NCBI RefSeq assembly: GCF_007896845.1
Contig: NZ_VOHS01000048.1
Coordinates: forward strand, 1 to 45,342
Source of the DNA: Chitinophaga pinensis
Lineage (GTDB): Bacteria; Bacteroidota; Bacteroidia; Chitinophagales; Chitinophagaceae
Length of the DNA: 45,342 bases
Direction: 5' to 3'
A program made the translations under genes and the position numbers. Numbering within the stretch: the stretch's first letter is position 1; every line of letters begins with the position of its first letter. Under the pieces are notes generated by a model that was given only the letters and a program-made list of their open reading frames with translations, did no database searches and was not told the DNA's origin. Positions 35,061 through 43,453 of the stretch are shown here, one piece after another.

Positions 35061-36044
35061 ATGAAAAAATATCTGCTGACATTACTTTGTTCTTTCCTCC
35101 TCGTACAATTGCTGGCACAGTCCCGTCCCATGACAATGGCAGAATATGTGAAAGCAAAATCATTTACCGTAAAAGATCTCGATAACGACACCTACGTCAA
35201 ATTCAACAATGAATACGTACTGGACCGCTATGAGATGCGTAAACCCTATCTCATCACCGGCGATGATGGTCAGAAGAAAAGAATTGACCTCTACCGGCTG
35301 GTAGCCAAAGACAGTATGCTGGATATTGCTACCGTTATCTTCTACACCAATGAAGCCGGAAAGTTGTACACAGCCGTCATGCCTCTGTTCAATAGTAATG
35401 CTGACATTTGGAATCAATATTTTGAAGACATTCACGCCACCGACAAAGTAGAGAAGAACTATGTATTGAAACTCTCTTATGTACTGTCCAAAGAATTCAG
35501 TTACCAGCTATATAAGTCCATGAATGCGGGTAAAGATGTAAAAGAAGAAGCGGGCACTTATGGCACAGACATCTGCTTCCCCGGTGATCAACTCGTCAAT
35601 CTGGCTGATGGCACACAAAAAGCATTGCGGGATATCCGTCCGGGAGATGCAATTATCAGTCCGGATGCCAATACACATCAGACCAGCACCATCCGTGTAA
35701 AAGAACTGGTACAACATACCGCAGACAACTACGCGATCACCCGGCTGCTGGTCATACATGCAACAGAAAACAATATAGCCGGCATACATGAAGTGTCGTT
35801 ATCAAATAAAGTATTACAGGCTACGCCTAATCATCCTGTACTGACCGTAGCAGGCAAAAAACAAATGGGCGCAGTCAGTACCGGCGACCAGCTACTTTGT
35901 ATGGATGAACACACCAAAACACTCGTCACATATACCGTTGTTAATAAGACAGAGTCTGCCGGTGGAAAACAACCGGTCTACAATATCATCGCAGAAGGAG
36001 GAGATGCCTTCATGATGAATAATATCATGGTTTTGCAGAAATAA
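35061..36044 (+). CDS. Secreted protein with C-terminal Hint (intein-like) domain
   Basis: This 327-residue protein has a signal peptide (LLTLLCSFLLVQLLAQ). Residues about 21-165 are an unrecognised region, rich in charged and aromatic residues. From residue 172 a Hint domain begins with CFPGDQLVNLADGTQ and IRPGDAI, followed by the block-B motif LQATPNHPVLT near 255 and PVYNIIAEGG near 305. The block-A cysteine and block-B Thr-x-x-His are kept, but the C-terminal His-Asn needed for full intein splicing is replaced by NNIMVLQK, so at most N-terminal cleavage or acyl shift is expected, as in hedgehog-type and bacterial Hint toxin-processing domains. It is the last gene of the amine oxidase/aminotransferase operon. 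Confidence 0.8.
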   Translation: MKKYLLTLLCSFLLVQLLAQSRPMTMAEYVKAKSFTVKDLDNDTYVKFNNEYVLDRYEMRKPYLITGDDGQKKRIDLYRLVAKDSMLDIATVIFYTNEAGKLYTAVMPLFNSNADIWNQYFEDIHATDKVEKNYVLKLSYVLSKEFSYQLYKSMNAGKDVKEEAGTYGTDICFPGDQLVNLADGTQKALRDIRPGDAIISPDANTHQTSTIRVKELVQHTADNYAITRLLVIHATENNIAGIHEVSLSNKVLQATPNHPVLTVAGKKQMGAVSTGDQLLCMDEHTKTLVTYTVVNKTESAGGKQPVYNIIAEGGDAFMMNNIMVLQK

Positions 36045-36064
36045 ACCAGATAGCGGTAAAGATA

Positions 36065-36095
36065 AAAGGCAGTCCACCATTGGCGGACTGCCTTT
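36065..36095. terminator. Bidirectional terminator between Hint gene and elongation factor gene
   Basis: An 11-bp perfect stem (AAAGGCAGTCC paired with GGACTGCCTTT, nine-base loop) is followed by CTTTTTATCAG. The flanking genes converge and stop within 25 bp on either side. Confidence 0.8.
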
Positions 36096-36102
36096 CTTTT
36101 TA

Positions 36103-38181
36103 TCAGATCGTTGCCAGTACTTTACCGGCAATGTTATCAGGCACCAGCTGATAATCCTGGAATGTTACGGAAGCAGCGGCTCTTCCGGATGACAGCGTAC
36201 GCAGCGTTGTCACATATCCAAACAGATCGGACAAAGGCGCTTCTGCCTTGATATACTGGGCACTCGCCTTCATTTCCATTCCTTTGATCACACCACGGCG
36301 TCTGTTAAGATCACCAGTGATAACACCGGTATGTTCTTCAGGCAGGGTTACTTCCACACTCATGAAAGGTTCCAGTAAACGGGGAGCAGCTTTCATGGCG
36401 GCATGACGGAAGCCCAGTATGGCAGCATGTTCGAAATCCTGCGCATGGGAGTCTTTCACATGGACAGATCCATCCAGCAAACGCACTTTCATGGACTGTA
36501 CCGGATAACCCGCCAATGCACCCGTCTTCATCGCTTCTTCAAATCCTTTCTTCACAGAAGGAATGAACTCACGCGGGATCGCTCCGCCAGTTACCTCATT
36601 CACAAACTCAAGCCCTGCCTGTCCATCTTCACGTGGAGATAGTTCAAACACAATTTCTGCGAAACTACCGGAACCACCGTTCTGCTTACTATATACTTCC
36701 TTGTGTTCAATCGCCTGCGTGAACATTTCCTTATAGGCAATCTGTGGCTGTCCTTTACTGATCTCCACATGATAGTTGGTTGTCAGTTTTTCCAACACTA
36801 CTTCAAGATGCAATTCACCCATACCTTTCAGGATGGTCTGACCGGAAGCAGGATCCACACTGACACTCAGAGTAGGATCTTCCTCTACCAGTTTCGATAG
36901 CGCTTCACTCAGCTTGTTCACATCTTTCGCCACTTTTGCTTCAATCGCATAACCAATCATTGGTTCAGGGAAACTGATCTTTTCCAGTAACACCGGTTGA
37001 TCCGGATCAGACAACGTGTCGCCTGTGCGCACATCTTTCAATCCTACAACAGCGCCAATATCACCGGCAGTGATGGCATCTGCAGTTTCATATTTGTCGG
37101 ACATGATACGCATCAGCCGACTGATACGTACGTGTTTACCGGTGCGGCTGTTCCATACGGAGTCACCTGTGCGTAATACACCGGAATACACTCTGACCAT
37201 CGTCAGCTTACCGGCATAATCATCAGAGATGATCTTAAATGCCAGCGCAGCAAACGGACTTTCTTCAGCAGCTGTCAGCATTTTACTTGCTGCTGTGTCG
37301 GCATCTACCGCATGTATCTGCGGCATATCTACCGGAGCAGGCAGATAACGCACTACCGCATCCAGTAAGGGTTGTACCCCCTTATTACGATAAGCAGCAC
37401 CTGCCAGTACGGGTATCACCTGCATCTGCAGGGTCGTCTGACGTAAGGCACGATAGATATCTGCTACAGCTACTGTAGCCGGATCATTCGTGTAACTTTC
37501 AAAGATCGTCTCATCATATAAAGACAGTTCTTCCAGCAACGCTACACGTGCCTGCATCGCTTCCTCCTGCATATGTGCAGGGATATCTGTGATGGAATAG
37601 GACTTCCCATCATCACCATTCCAGACGTACGCCTTCATAGTGATCAGGTCAATCACACCAGAGAAATCATCTTCAGCACCAATTGGTATTTGTACGGGTA
37701 CCGCATTTGCATGTAACATATCACGGATCTCTTTCACTACACGACGGAAGTCAGCACCTTGTCTGTCCATCTTGTTGATCATAATAATACGGGGTACATT
37801 ATAACGGTTTGCCTGTTGCCATACAGTTTCAGATTGCGGCTGCACACCTGATTTCGCACAGAAGACAGCAATAGCGCCGTCCAGCACACGCAGGGAACGT
37901 TCTACTTCAGCAGTGAAGTCAACGTGACCCGGTGTATCAATAATATTCACCTGATATTTATTATTATCCAATTGCCAGTAAGTAGTGATCGCAGCAGAAG
38001 AGATGGTGATACCTCTCTTTTCTTCCTGCGGATCGCTGTCCATCACAGTATTTCCTTCATCTACGCTACCCAGCTTGTGTGTAAGACCAGTATAATAAAG
38101 CATGCGTTCAGTAACAGTTGTTTTACCTGCATCGACATGCGCCATGATTCCTATATTTCTGAAGTTATCCAATCGTTTCAT
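36103..38181 (-). CDS. fusA: Translation elongation factor G paralogue
   Basis: This 692-residue translational GTPase starts at 38181 (MKRLDNFRNIGIMAHVDAGK), preferred over a GTG 75 bases upstream. G-domain motifs are intact: AHVDAGKT near 14, DTPGH near 82 and NKMD near 137. Domains II to V follow, with GELHLEVVLEKL, GGAIPREFIPSVKKGFEEA and LSSGRAAASVTFQDYQLVP near the end. It should drive ribosome translocation. It is not next to rpsL, rpsG or tuf, as the main fusA would be, so it is likely a second copy of the EF-G2 type known in Bacteroidota, but unlike Bacteroides EF-G2, which is reported to lack GTPase activity, its nucleotide motifs look functional. A terminator hairpin sits in its leader. 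Confidence 0.9.
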   Translation of the reverse strand: MKRLDNFRNIGIMAHVDAGKTTVTERMLYYTGLTHKLGSVDEGNTVMDSDPQEEKRGITISSAAITTYWQLDNNKYQVNIIDTPGHVDFTAEVERSLRVLDGAIAVFCAKSGVQPQSETVWQQANRYNVPRIIMINKMDRQGADFRRVVKEIRDMLHANAVPVQIPIGAEDDFSGVIDLITMKAYVWNGDDGKSYSITDIPAHMQEEAMQARVALLEELSLYDETIFESYTNDPATVAVADIYRALRQTTLQMQVIPVLAGAAYRNKGVQPLLDAVVRYLPAPVDMPQIHAVDADTAASKMLTAAEESPFAALAFKIISDDYAGKLTMVRVYSGVLRTGDSVWNSRTGKHVRISRLMRIMSDKYETADAITAGDIGAVVGLKDVRTGDTLSDPDQPVLLEKISFPEPMIGYAIEAKVAKDVNKLSEALSKLVEEDPTLSVSVDPASGQTILKGMGELHLEVVLEKLTTNYHVEISKGQPQIAYKEMFTQAIEHKEVYSKQNGGSGSFAEIVFELSPREDGQAGLEFVNEVTGGAIPREFIPSVKKGFEEAMKTGALAGYPVQSMKVRLLDGSVHVKDSHAQDFEHAAILGFRHAAMKAAPRLLEPFMSVEVTLPEEHTGVITGDLNRRRGVIKGMEMKASAQYIKAEAPLSDLFGYVTTLRTLSSGRAAASVTFQDYQLVPDNIAGKVLATI

Positions 38182-38208
38182 TGTTGTTGATTTAAAAGCC
38201 AAATAAAA

Positions 38209-38237
38209 AAGCCTTCCGTTCTGGTAACGGAAGGCTT
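38209..38237 (-). terminator. Terminator-like hairpin in the elongation factor leader
   Basis: A 12-bp perfect stem (AAGCCTTCCGTT paired with AACGGAAGGCTT, five-base loop) is followed on the minus strand by TTTTATTT, ending 20-25 bases before the fusA ATG. It is either an attenuator of fusA or the end of a short upstream transcript. Confidence 0.7.
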
Positions 38238-38382
38238 CTCGCAATATGCAAAGCACTGACGTTACCGGACTTGCGGTTTAAATAAAATTGTCAATGTTTT
38301 GATAATAGCTTTCATATTGCTTGTTATAAATAATGTTATCAGTAAACTGTAAATAGTGGGAGAATGGGGGAGACAAATAAAA

Positions 38383-38406
38383 AGGCCTCTTCGGGTGAAG
38401 AGGCCT
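38383..38406 (-). terminator. Terminator of the 42-codon gene
   Basis: A 10-bp perfect stem (AGGCCTCTTC paired with GAAGAGGCCT, four-base loop) is followed on the minus strand by TTTTTATTTG. It lies 25 bp after the stop codon of the small gene at 38431. Confidence 0.8.
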
Positions 38407-38430
38407 CTGAAGAATATCCAGACACAATAA

Positions 38431-38559
38431 TTAACCTCTTACATCCGGGCAAGGATCTGCCTCCCCGTTCTTAATTAAGACAATACAGGTGCTGGCAATT
38501 ACTGCTCTTATTGCAGCACTTGCGTTGAACGCTGATTGATATGTAAGAATGTTATTCAT
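38431..38559 (-). CDS. 42-residue peptide gene, unrecognised
   Basis: This short gene runs from ATG 38559 to TAA 38431. The peptide has a polar start (MNNILTYQSAFNAS), a hydrophobic centre with one cysteine (AAIRAVIASTCIVLI) and a C-terminal tail with a second cysteine (NGEADPCPDVRG). It has a TACATTTG -7 box with a TTG 22 bp upstream and a strong terminator downstream, so it has its own complete transcription unit, which supports expression. I know no family for it. It could be a secreted or modified small peptide, a membrane-active peptide, or a leader for the EF-G gene. Nothing in the sequence decides between these. Confidence 0.6.
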   Translation of the reverse strand: MNNILTYQSAFNASAAIRAVIASTCIVLIKNGEADPCPDVRG

Positions 38560-38588
38560 TGTGATTAATTGCTTTTAAAAATCGTGTA

Positions 38589-38621
38589 CAAATGTACGAA
38601 GAATTTCGATATAAAAATCAA
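38589..38621 (-). promoter_or_regulatory. Promoter of the 42-codon gene
   Basis: The minus strand carries TTG (38619-38621), a 22-bp spacer and TACATTTG (38589-38596), matching the Bacteroidota TTG/TAnnTTTG promoter. The ATG lies 29 bp downstream. Confidence 0.7.
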
Positions 38622-38694
38622 TCTCTGCAAGGTGCTGCTTTAACACATGGTCAACATCAGCACTAACTAATTGAATGATATGCGATTAATTTTA

Positions 38695-39558
38695 TTAAAG
38701 AGAAAGACCATAACTTGCTGTCCATTTTTCTTTGATCGCGGCTCTTGCTTCCACAAATTCTTTATCCGTTCCCTGTGCAATAGCATCCAAAGGATAACGC
38801 AGCGGACGGGTACCTTTCTCCATATTCACCAGTGCCAGTACACCATCTGCAATTACCTGCGGATCCATATTGAATTCAGCCATCTTACCAAATAAAGCGG
38901 TACCAATCGCACCAAACAGTTGTTGTGCCGGCTCTCCGTATTCAGCAGTGATATTTTCTTTATCTGCATGCACACCTGCCTTTCCACCGTTATTCATCTC
39001 TGTCGGATAAACACCCGGTTGTATAGATACGTTTTCAATACCGTACTGTTTCAATTCATGCTGTGCTCCTTCAGTAATAGTCTCTACTGCAAACTTACCC
39101 ATCAGATAAGGCACCATAAAAGGCAATGTGAAGCCACTTGCACCGGAGGTAAGATTAATGATCAATCCATTCTTTTCTTTACGCATGGATGGCAATACAG
39201 CCTGATAAGTACGTATTACGCCATATACGTTCACTTCTTCCATCTTTTTGATCTGATCGATGGACCATGATTCCAGTAATCCGAAACCGGATACTGCCGC
39301 GTTATTCACCAACACGTCAATTTTACCATATTTTGCCAGTACAGTATTGATGGCGTTCTGCACAGAGGCATCTTCTGTTACGTCCAGTTCTACTACATCT
39401 ACATTAGGTACTTCACTCAGTTCTTTGGCCACAGCAGCATTCCTGTCTTTAACGCCTCTCATCCCTGCGATAACGGTGTGTCCTGCTTTCGCCAGACTAA
39501 GGGTCATTAATTTACCAAAACCGGTGCTGGTGCCTGTGATCAGTATTATCTTTTTCAT
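38695..39558 (-). CDS. Short-chain dehydrogenase/reductase
   Basis: This 287-residue oxidoreductase of the classical SDR family has the cofactor-binding TGTSTGFG at residues 8-15, LDVTED near 60, NNAAVSGFG near 88, the catalytic serine in NLTSGASG near 138 and the YxxxK pair as YLMGK near 150. The cofactor is probably NADP(H), judged from the arginine after the second strand (GMRGVKDR). Sequences of this type are often annotated as SDR oxidoreductases of unknown substrate. It is monocistronic; no clear promoter was identified in the AT-rich upstream stretch. Confidence 0.9.
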   Translation of the reverse strand: MKKIILITGTSTGFGKLMTLSLAKAGHTVIAGMRGVKDRNAAVAKELSEVPNVDVVELDVTEDASVQNAINTVLAKYGKIDVLVNNAAVSGFGLLESWSIDQIKKMEEVNVYGVIRTYQAVLPSMRKEKNGLIINLTSGASGFTLPFMVPYLMGKFAVETITEGAQHELKQYGIENVSIQPGVYPTEMNNGGKAGVHADKENITAEYGEPAQQLFGAIGTALFGKMAEFNMDPQVIADGVLALVNMEKGTRPLRYPLDAIAQGTDKEFVEARAAIKEKWTASYGLSL

Positions 39559-39699
39559 GATTACAATATTTTTGTTGTTGATTTTTTGTTTTGTTTACAA
39601 CACAAAATTGCATCATGTCCGGCCCTTGCCCATTGATTTATATTGGTTAATTTCGTTGATATTTGTCAATGAAACCTCCCCCGCTTATTTCCTTATATA

Positions 39700-39784
39700 A
39701 CTATAGTCAGACTATACTAATGCTACCTTAATGCTACGTTTGAAACGTAGCATTAAGGTAGCATTAGTATAGTCTGACTATAGT
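39700..39784. repeat. 85-bp perfect palindrome (42-bp arms, 1-nt centre)
   Basis: Every base from 39700 to 39741 pairs with 39784 to 39743 around the single G at 39742. The arm contains AATGCTAC twice, at 39719-39726 and 39730-39737, so it also has internal direct repeats. It lies between the upstream end of the SDR gene and the 3' end of the alginate-lyase gene, about 60 bp from the latter. No other copy was seen in the window. Confidence 0.9.
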
Positions 39785-39845
39785 AAAAGACGCATTCAAT
39801 CAGCTTTCAGCATCGCTGTCTGACTGAAGCGACTACATATATCAG

Positions 39846-41000
39846 CTACAACCATATCAGGGGATGTCTCACAGGTAAGTTTCTTATAACTTCTGCATTG
39901 GAAGGCTGGTGATCCAGCTTTTTCCATGTATCCAGCCATGCTTTTTGCTGCCAGATATTAGCGCCAAATACCAGAAACGGATGTGCGACCGGCCATTCCT
40001 CCCAATACATCACATCGGGCTTTTCAGGCCATTTACGCTTGTCTGCCACATAGGGGTACAGAAACTCAATCCCCTTACGGATAGTCCTGCCATCGGGCAG
40101 CTGATACGTCCACAAGGAATGCTCAGCGTCAGACAGTATCTGACAGATCATCACCATCGCATCAAGGTTAAAAAGGGAATATCCATAAGGTTTTGTTCTG
40201 GCCAGTTCCAGCGGAAAGCTCCCATCCGCAGCCATCTGAGCAGGCAGTAAAACTTCCTTATATCTGTTCCTGCAGAATTGTAACAACGCAGTATCTCCGG
40301 TCAGCCGGGCAAAACTGGCCACCTGCATTACCCAACAGGTGCCATGATTATTTTTTGCATTCATCTCATCCTTCCCATAAGGATGGCTTGTCAGCCATTG
40401 CAGATAGTCTCCGAACCATCGCCTGATACCTGCGAGTAAAGTCTTGTCAAAAACAGCCGCATCCTGCATCACCAATACGCCCTGTGCTACTTCCATCAGA
40501 TGAATCGTATCAATGATACCGATGCCTCTGCCGGTAAAACGACCTTTAATAGCCTGTGCATATAACAGGTTGGGATGCATGAGCGTAGCTGTATCAGTAA
40601 ACCACGCTTTGAGATGCACCTGCGCAGCCACGACGTATCGCGGATCTCCTGTAATACGGTAAGCCGAGGCCAGTGCGCCGATAATACGGCTGAAGCGGAT
40701 CATAGCCAACCGGTGTGCAATAAAGTTATCGGGGTTAGTCATGCCATCCCTTTGTACATACGGACTATCCGGCTGACCAGCAACAGGCCACCAGTAATCG
40801 CCCTCGGAGTAAAAATCATGCTGGCCACCGGCGCTACGTGCACAGCTCTGTGCCGTTACCGTCTCAGGTAGCTGCTGTAAAGCCCAGCCGGCCTCTGTGA
40901 GTACCTGCTTACGCAGGATTGCTGTAATGGATTTATCGGGTGGAGCAGGCACAAATGCACCGCAACACAACAGCATCAGTAATAAGATTAAGTTTTTCAT
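39846..41000 (-). CDS. Alginate lyase-family protein
   Basis: This 384-residue exported protein of the alginate lyase (alpha/alpha-toroid) superfamily has a signal peptide (LILLLMLLCCGAFVPAP). It shows SAGGQHDFYSEGDYWWPV, SPYVQRDGMTNPD, the catalytic-region MNAKNNHGTCWVMQVASFA with the conserved Asn-Asn-His, and DGSFPLELARTKPYGYSLFN. The arrangement matches family members that cleave polyuronates by beta-elimination; substrate could be alginate, glucuronan or another uronic-acid polymer. It is about 8 kb from a PL9 lyase but no SusC/D pair is beside it, so it is not part of a classical utilisation locus here. Confidence 0.85.
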   Translation of the reverse strand: MKNLILLLMLLCCGAFVPAPPDKSITAILRKQVLTEAGWALQQLPETVTAQSCARSAGGQHDFYSEGDYWWPVAGQPDSPYVQRDGMTNPDNFIAHRLAMIRFSRIIGALASAYRITGDPRYVVAAQVHLKAWFTDTATLMHPNLLYAQAIKGRFTGRGIGIIDTIHLMEVAQGVLVMQDAAVFDKTLLAGIRRWFGDYLQWLTSHPYGKDEMNAKNNHGTCWVMQVASFARLTGDTALLQFCRNRYKEVLLPAQMAADGSFPLELARTKPYGYSLFNLDAMVMICQILSDAEHSLWTYQLPDGRTIRKGIEFLYPYVADKRKWPEKPDVMYWEEWPVAHPFLVFGANIWQQKAWLDTWKKLDHQPSNAEVIRNLPVRHPLIWL

Positions 41001-41064
41001 GGGTTATTAACGTGAACTGATCACATAATACAAAACCCGGCTGATATTTCCCTAACTTGCCCGT

Positions 41065-41892
41065 ATGATGAACAAACTTCCTGTTATCCTGCTGGCAATA
41101 TTGTTGAGCGCCTGTGCCCAAACAACCCTTCAACCTGTCATGGTTGCAAAAAAAATCTTTCAGGTGAATGCAGACCCAAAATTCATCAGTGAGCATAGTA
41201 CCGGGGATTATAGGGGTAGTCCCAGCGGACGGGATCTTCCTGCGGATATGCAGCGATCCTTTCTGCTCCTGCAACAACGCGATGAAAGTAGTACAGTAGC
41301 TCTCAACCTCAGACAAGGCAATCTTATCGCTGATAAATACCTCTTTTTTACCAAAGACAGCGGTAGCTGGAAATTAGCCGGTATTGGCACCCCCACACTG
41401 GCAAGGCTCCATGTAAGGAAACTACGGAGTATGCAGGCCTTATCACCTGCTGCGCTGGATAGCACCCTGCGGGAAGCGCAACAGTACGCCGATCCGGAAT
41501 ATAAAACTAAAGAGGAATTTGACTTTATCGTCAATAGCCTGCAGTTGAAATTAGCGCCTGATGACACATTGATCGCACATTTCAATAAATACCGGCCTGC
41601 GTTTGATAGTCTGCTGACAGCTGCCAGACAGGCACTCCAACATCCGCATGATGAATACAACTCATTGGTCAATACAAAAACACCGGTATACCGTCCTTTA
41701 CTGATCAGTAATATCAGTACGGGAGGATTTCTTCCGGAACAATGTATCGACTTCCATATTCTTTACGATCAGGTAGGCTATCTCTATACACCGGACGAAA
41801 AATATCTGCCTGAACTGCGACCGGATAAAGTGATGATGCTAAGAAAACTTGGTAAGGGATGGTATCTGTATAAAGTAGCCATCTATCTGTAA
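41065..41892 (+). CDS. Lipoprotein of unknown function
   Basis: This 275-residue lipoprotein starts MNKLPVILLAILLSACAQTT with lipobox LLSAC; two adjacent ATGs at 41065 and 41068 could start it. The mature part is soluble and mixed, without a recognised domain; the middle (SPAALDSTLREAQQYADPEY) is helical, and the end is strand-rich (VMMLRKLGKGWYLYKVAIYL). A TAACTTGC directly upstream of the ATG might be a weak -7 box. It is divergent from the alginate lyase gene with a 64-bp gap. Confidence 0.7.
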   Translation: MMNKLPVILLAILLSACAQTTLQPVMVAKKIFQVNADPKFISEHSTGDYRGSPSGRDLPADMQRSFLLLQQRDESSTVALNLRQGNLIADKYLFFTKDSGSWKLAGIGTPTLARLHVRKLRSMQALSPAALDSTLREAQQYADPEYKTKEEFDFIVNSLQLKLAPDDTLIAHFNKYRPAFDSLLTAARQALQHPHDEYNSLVNTKTPVYRPLLISNISTGGFLPEQCIDFHILYDQVGYLYTPDEKYLPELRPDKVMMLRKLGKGWYLYKVAIYL

Positions 41893-41900
41893 GACTAAAA

Positions 41901-41954
41901 GGTGAAGGGCCGACCAGCGTAAGTAAACTTACGGGTCAGCCCTTGTTCTTCACC
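41901..41954. terminator. Large imperfect hairpin between convergent genes
   Basis: GGTGAA pairs with TTCACC on the outside; inside, AAGGGC-GACC pairs with GGTC-GCCCTT with one mismatch, and GTAAGT with ACTTAC at the tip. The flanking genes converge, so it can act for both. Confidence 0.6.
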
Positions 41955-41967
41955 GGATAAGGAAGCA

Positions 41968-43394
41968 TTAATTCCAGCCACCACCCAAAGACCGGTAAAG
42001 GTCTATAACAGCTGTCAGCTGTGCTCTTCTGATGGCAGCCAGTTCCAATTCTCCAGACAGTGCATTTCCCTGTGCGGTCAATACTTCGAGGTAATTGGCC
42101 ATCCCATTTTTAAATAACATGCCCGCGTTGCTGGTAGCTACCTGTAGCTTATCTACACGCGCCTGTGCAATGACCTGTTGTTTTCCCAGCTTATCTACAC
42201 TCACCAAAGCATCTGCTACTTCCTGATAGGCGGTCAGTACAGACTCGCGGAACTGGTACACCGCCTGTTCTCTTTGCAGCTTCGCTACATTATACTGCGT
42301 ACGGAGTGCTCTTTTCTGTAATAATGGCTGTGCGATTCCACCGGCTACCACACCAAATAAAGAGGATGGCAGATTGAACCAGTTACTCGCTTTGAGAGAA
42401 TTCAGCCCACCCTGCGCAGATATCGTCAGAGAAGGATACATATAAGCTTTTGCCAGTCCTATTCTTGCGCTGGCAGCATTCAGTTCCAGTTCTGCACTTT
42501 TTACATCCGGACGGCGGCTCAGCATATCGGCAGGCAATCCCACGCCTATCTGTTCCGGCATTTGCAGCAGATCCAGCTTTCCTGTTCTTGGAATAGCCTG
42601 CGGTGCGATACCGATAAGTACACTCAGCGCATTTTCCTGTTCAGTGATCGCCTGTTCCAGTTTTGGTACCAGCTGCGCAGCTACCAGTTGCTGTGCTTCT
42701 GTTTGCTGGACTGCCAGCGAAGATGTCATGGCAGATGCATACTGCAGGCGGACGATATTCAAAGTACTATCATACAATGCGAGGTTTTTCCGGGCAATAT
42801 CCAGCTGAAAATCCAACATCAGCAGATTATAGTAACCTGTTGCAATACCTGCCACCAGCATCGTTTGTACACCCTTACGCGCTTCCTGCGTCTGCAGATA
42901 TTGCGCCAGCGCTTCCCGTTTCTGATTTTTCACTTTTCCCCAGATATCAGCTTCCCATGATACTGACAGAGCCGCGGTATAATTGTCCAGATTATTGGTA
43001 CCGAGGAACTGAGAGGCTGTCAGGCCGTTCAGACTATTATCAGACGGAATACTGTTGCTGGAGGCAATACTCAGGCCCACTTCAGGTAATAAGCCGCTTT
43101 TTGCTTTTTTAAACCGCTCATTCGCGATCTCAATATCCTTGATGGTAATAAGGAGATCATTATTTTTGCCAGCGCAGTGTCTATTAATGCTTCCAGTTCT
43201 TTATTGGCCAGAAACTGCCGCCATGGAAGGGCGGCAATGCTTTTTTCAGCATTGCCACCTATATCGTTCCTGAAAGTACCTGTCTGGACAACAGACAGAT
43301 CGCTGGTATTCTTTGGCTGTGCATAAGCACTCAGCACGGATGCAAGAGAGATCGATAAGACCAGCCCTGCGTTGAATATATAATGCGTTTTCAT
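41968..43394 (-). pseudogene. Outer-membrane efflux factor (NodT/TolC-like), one frameshift
   Basis: This outer-membrane channel protein of the TolC/NodT type opens with a signal peptide at 43394 (MKTHYIFNAGLVLSISLASV). The N-terminal frame runs to DTALAK near 43170, then shifts; NNDLLITIKDIEIANERFKK continues and the rest is open to the stop. The family repeats are clear: LSVSWEADIWGKVKNQKREA, GYYNLLMLDFQLDIARKNLA, LPADMLSRRPDVKSAELELN, ARIGLAKAYMYPSLTISAQG and NYLEVLTAQGNALSGELELA. A single missing A in a run of A near 43165 would restore the frame, which suggests a sequencing error. Unlike many NodT proteins it shows no lipobox cysteine. It follows the RND pump gene. Confidence 0.8.
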
Positions 43395-43453
43395 TGTCGT
43401 AATTGTTAGTTTTTGAATATCAATCACCAGCGCTTCTTCATGATGACTGGAGG

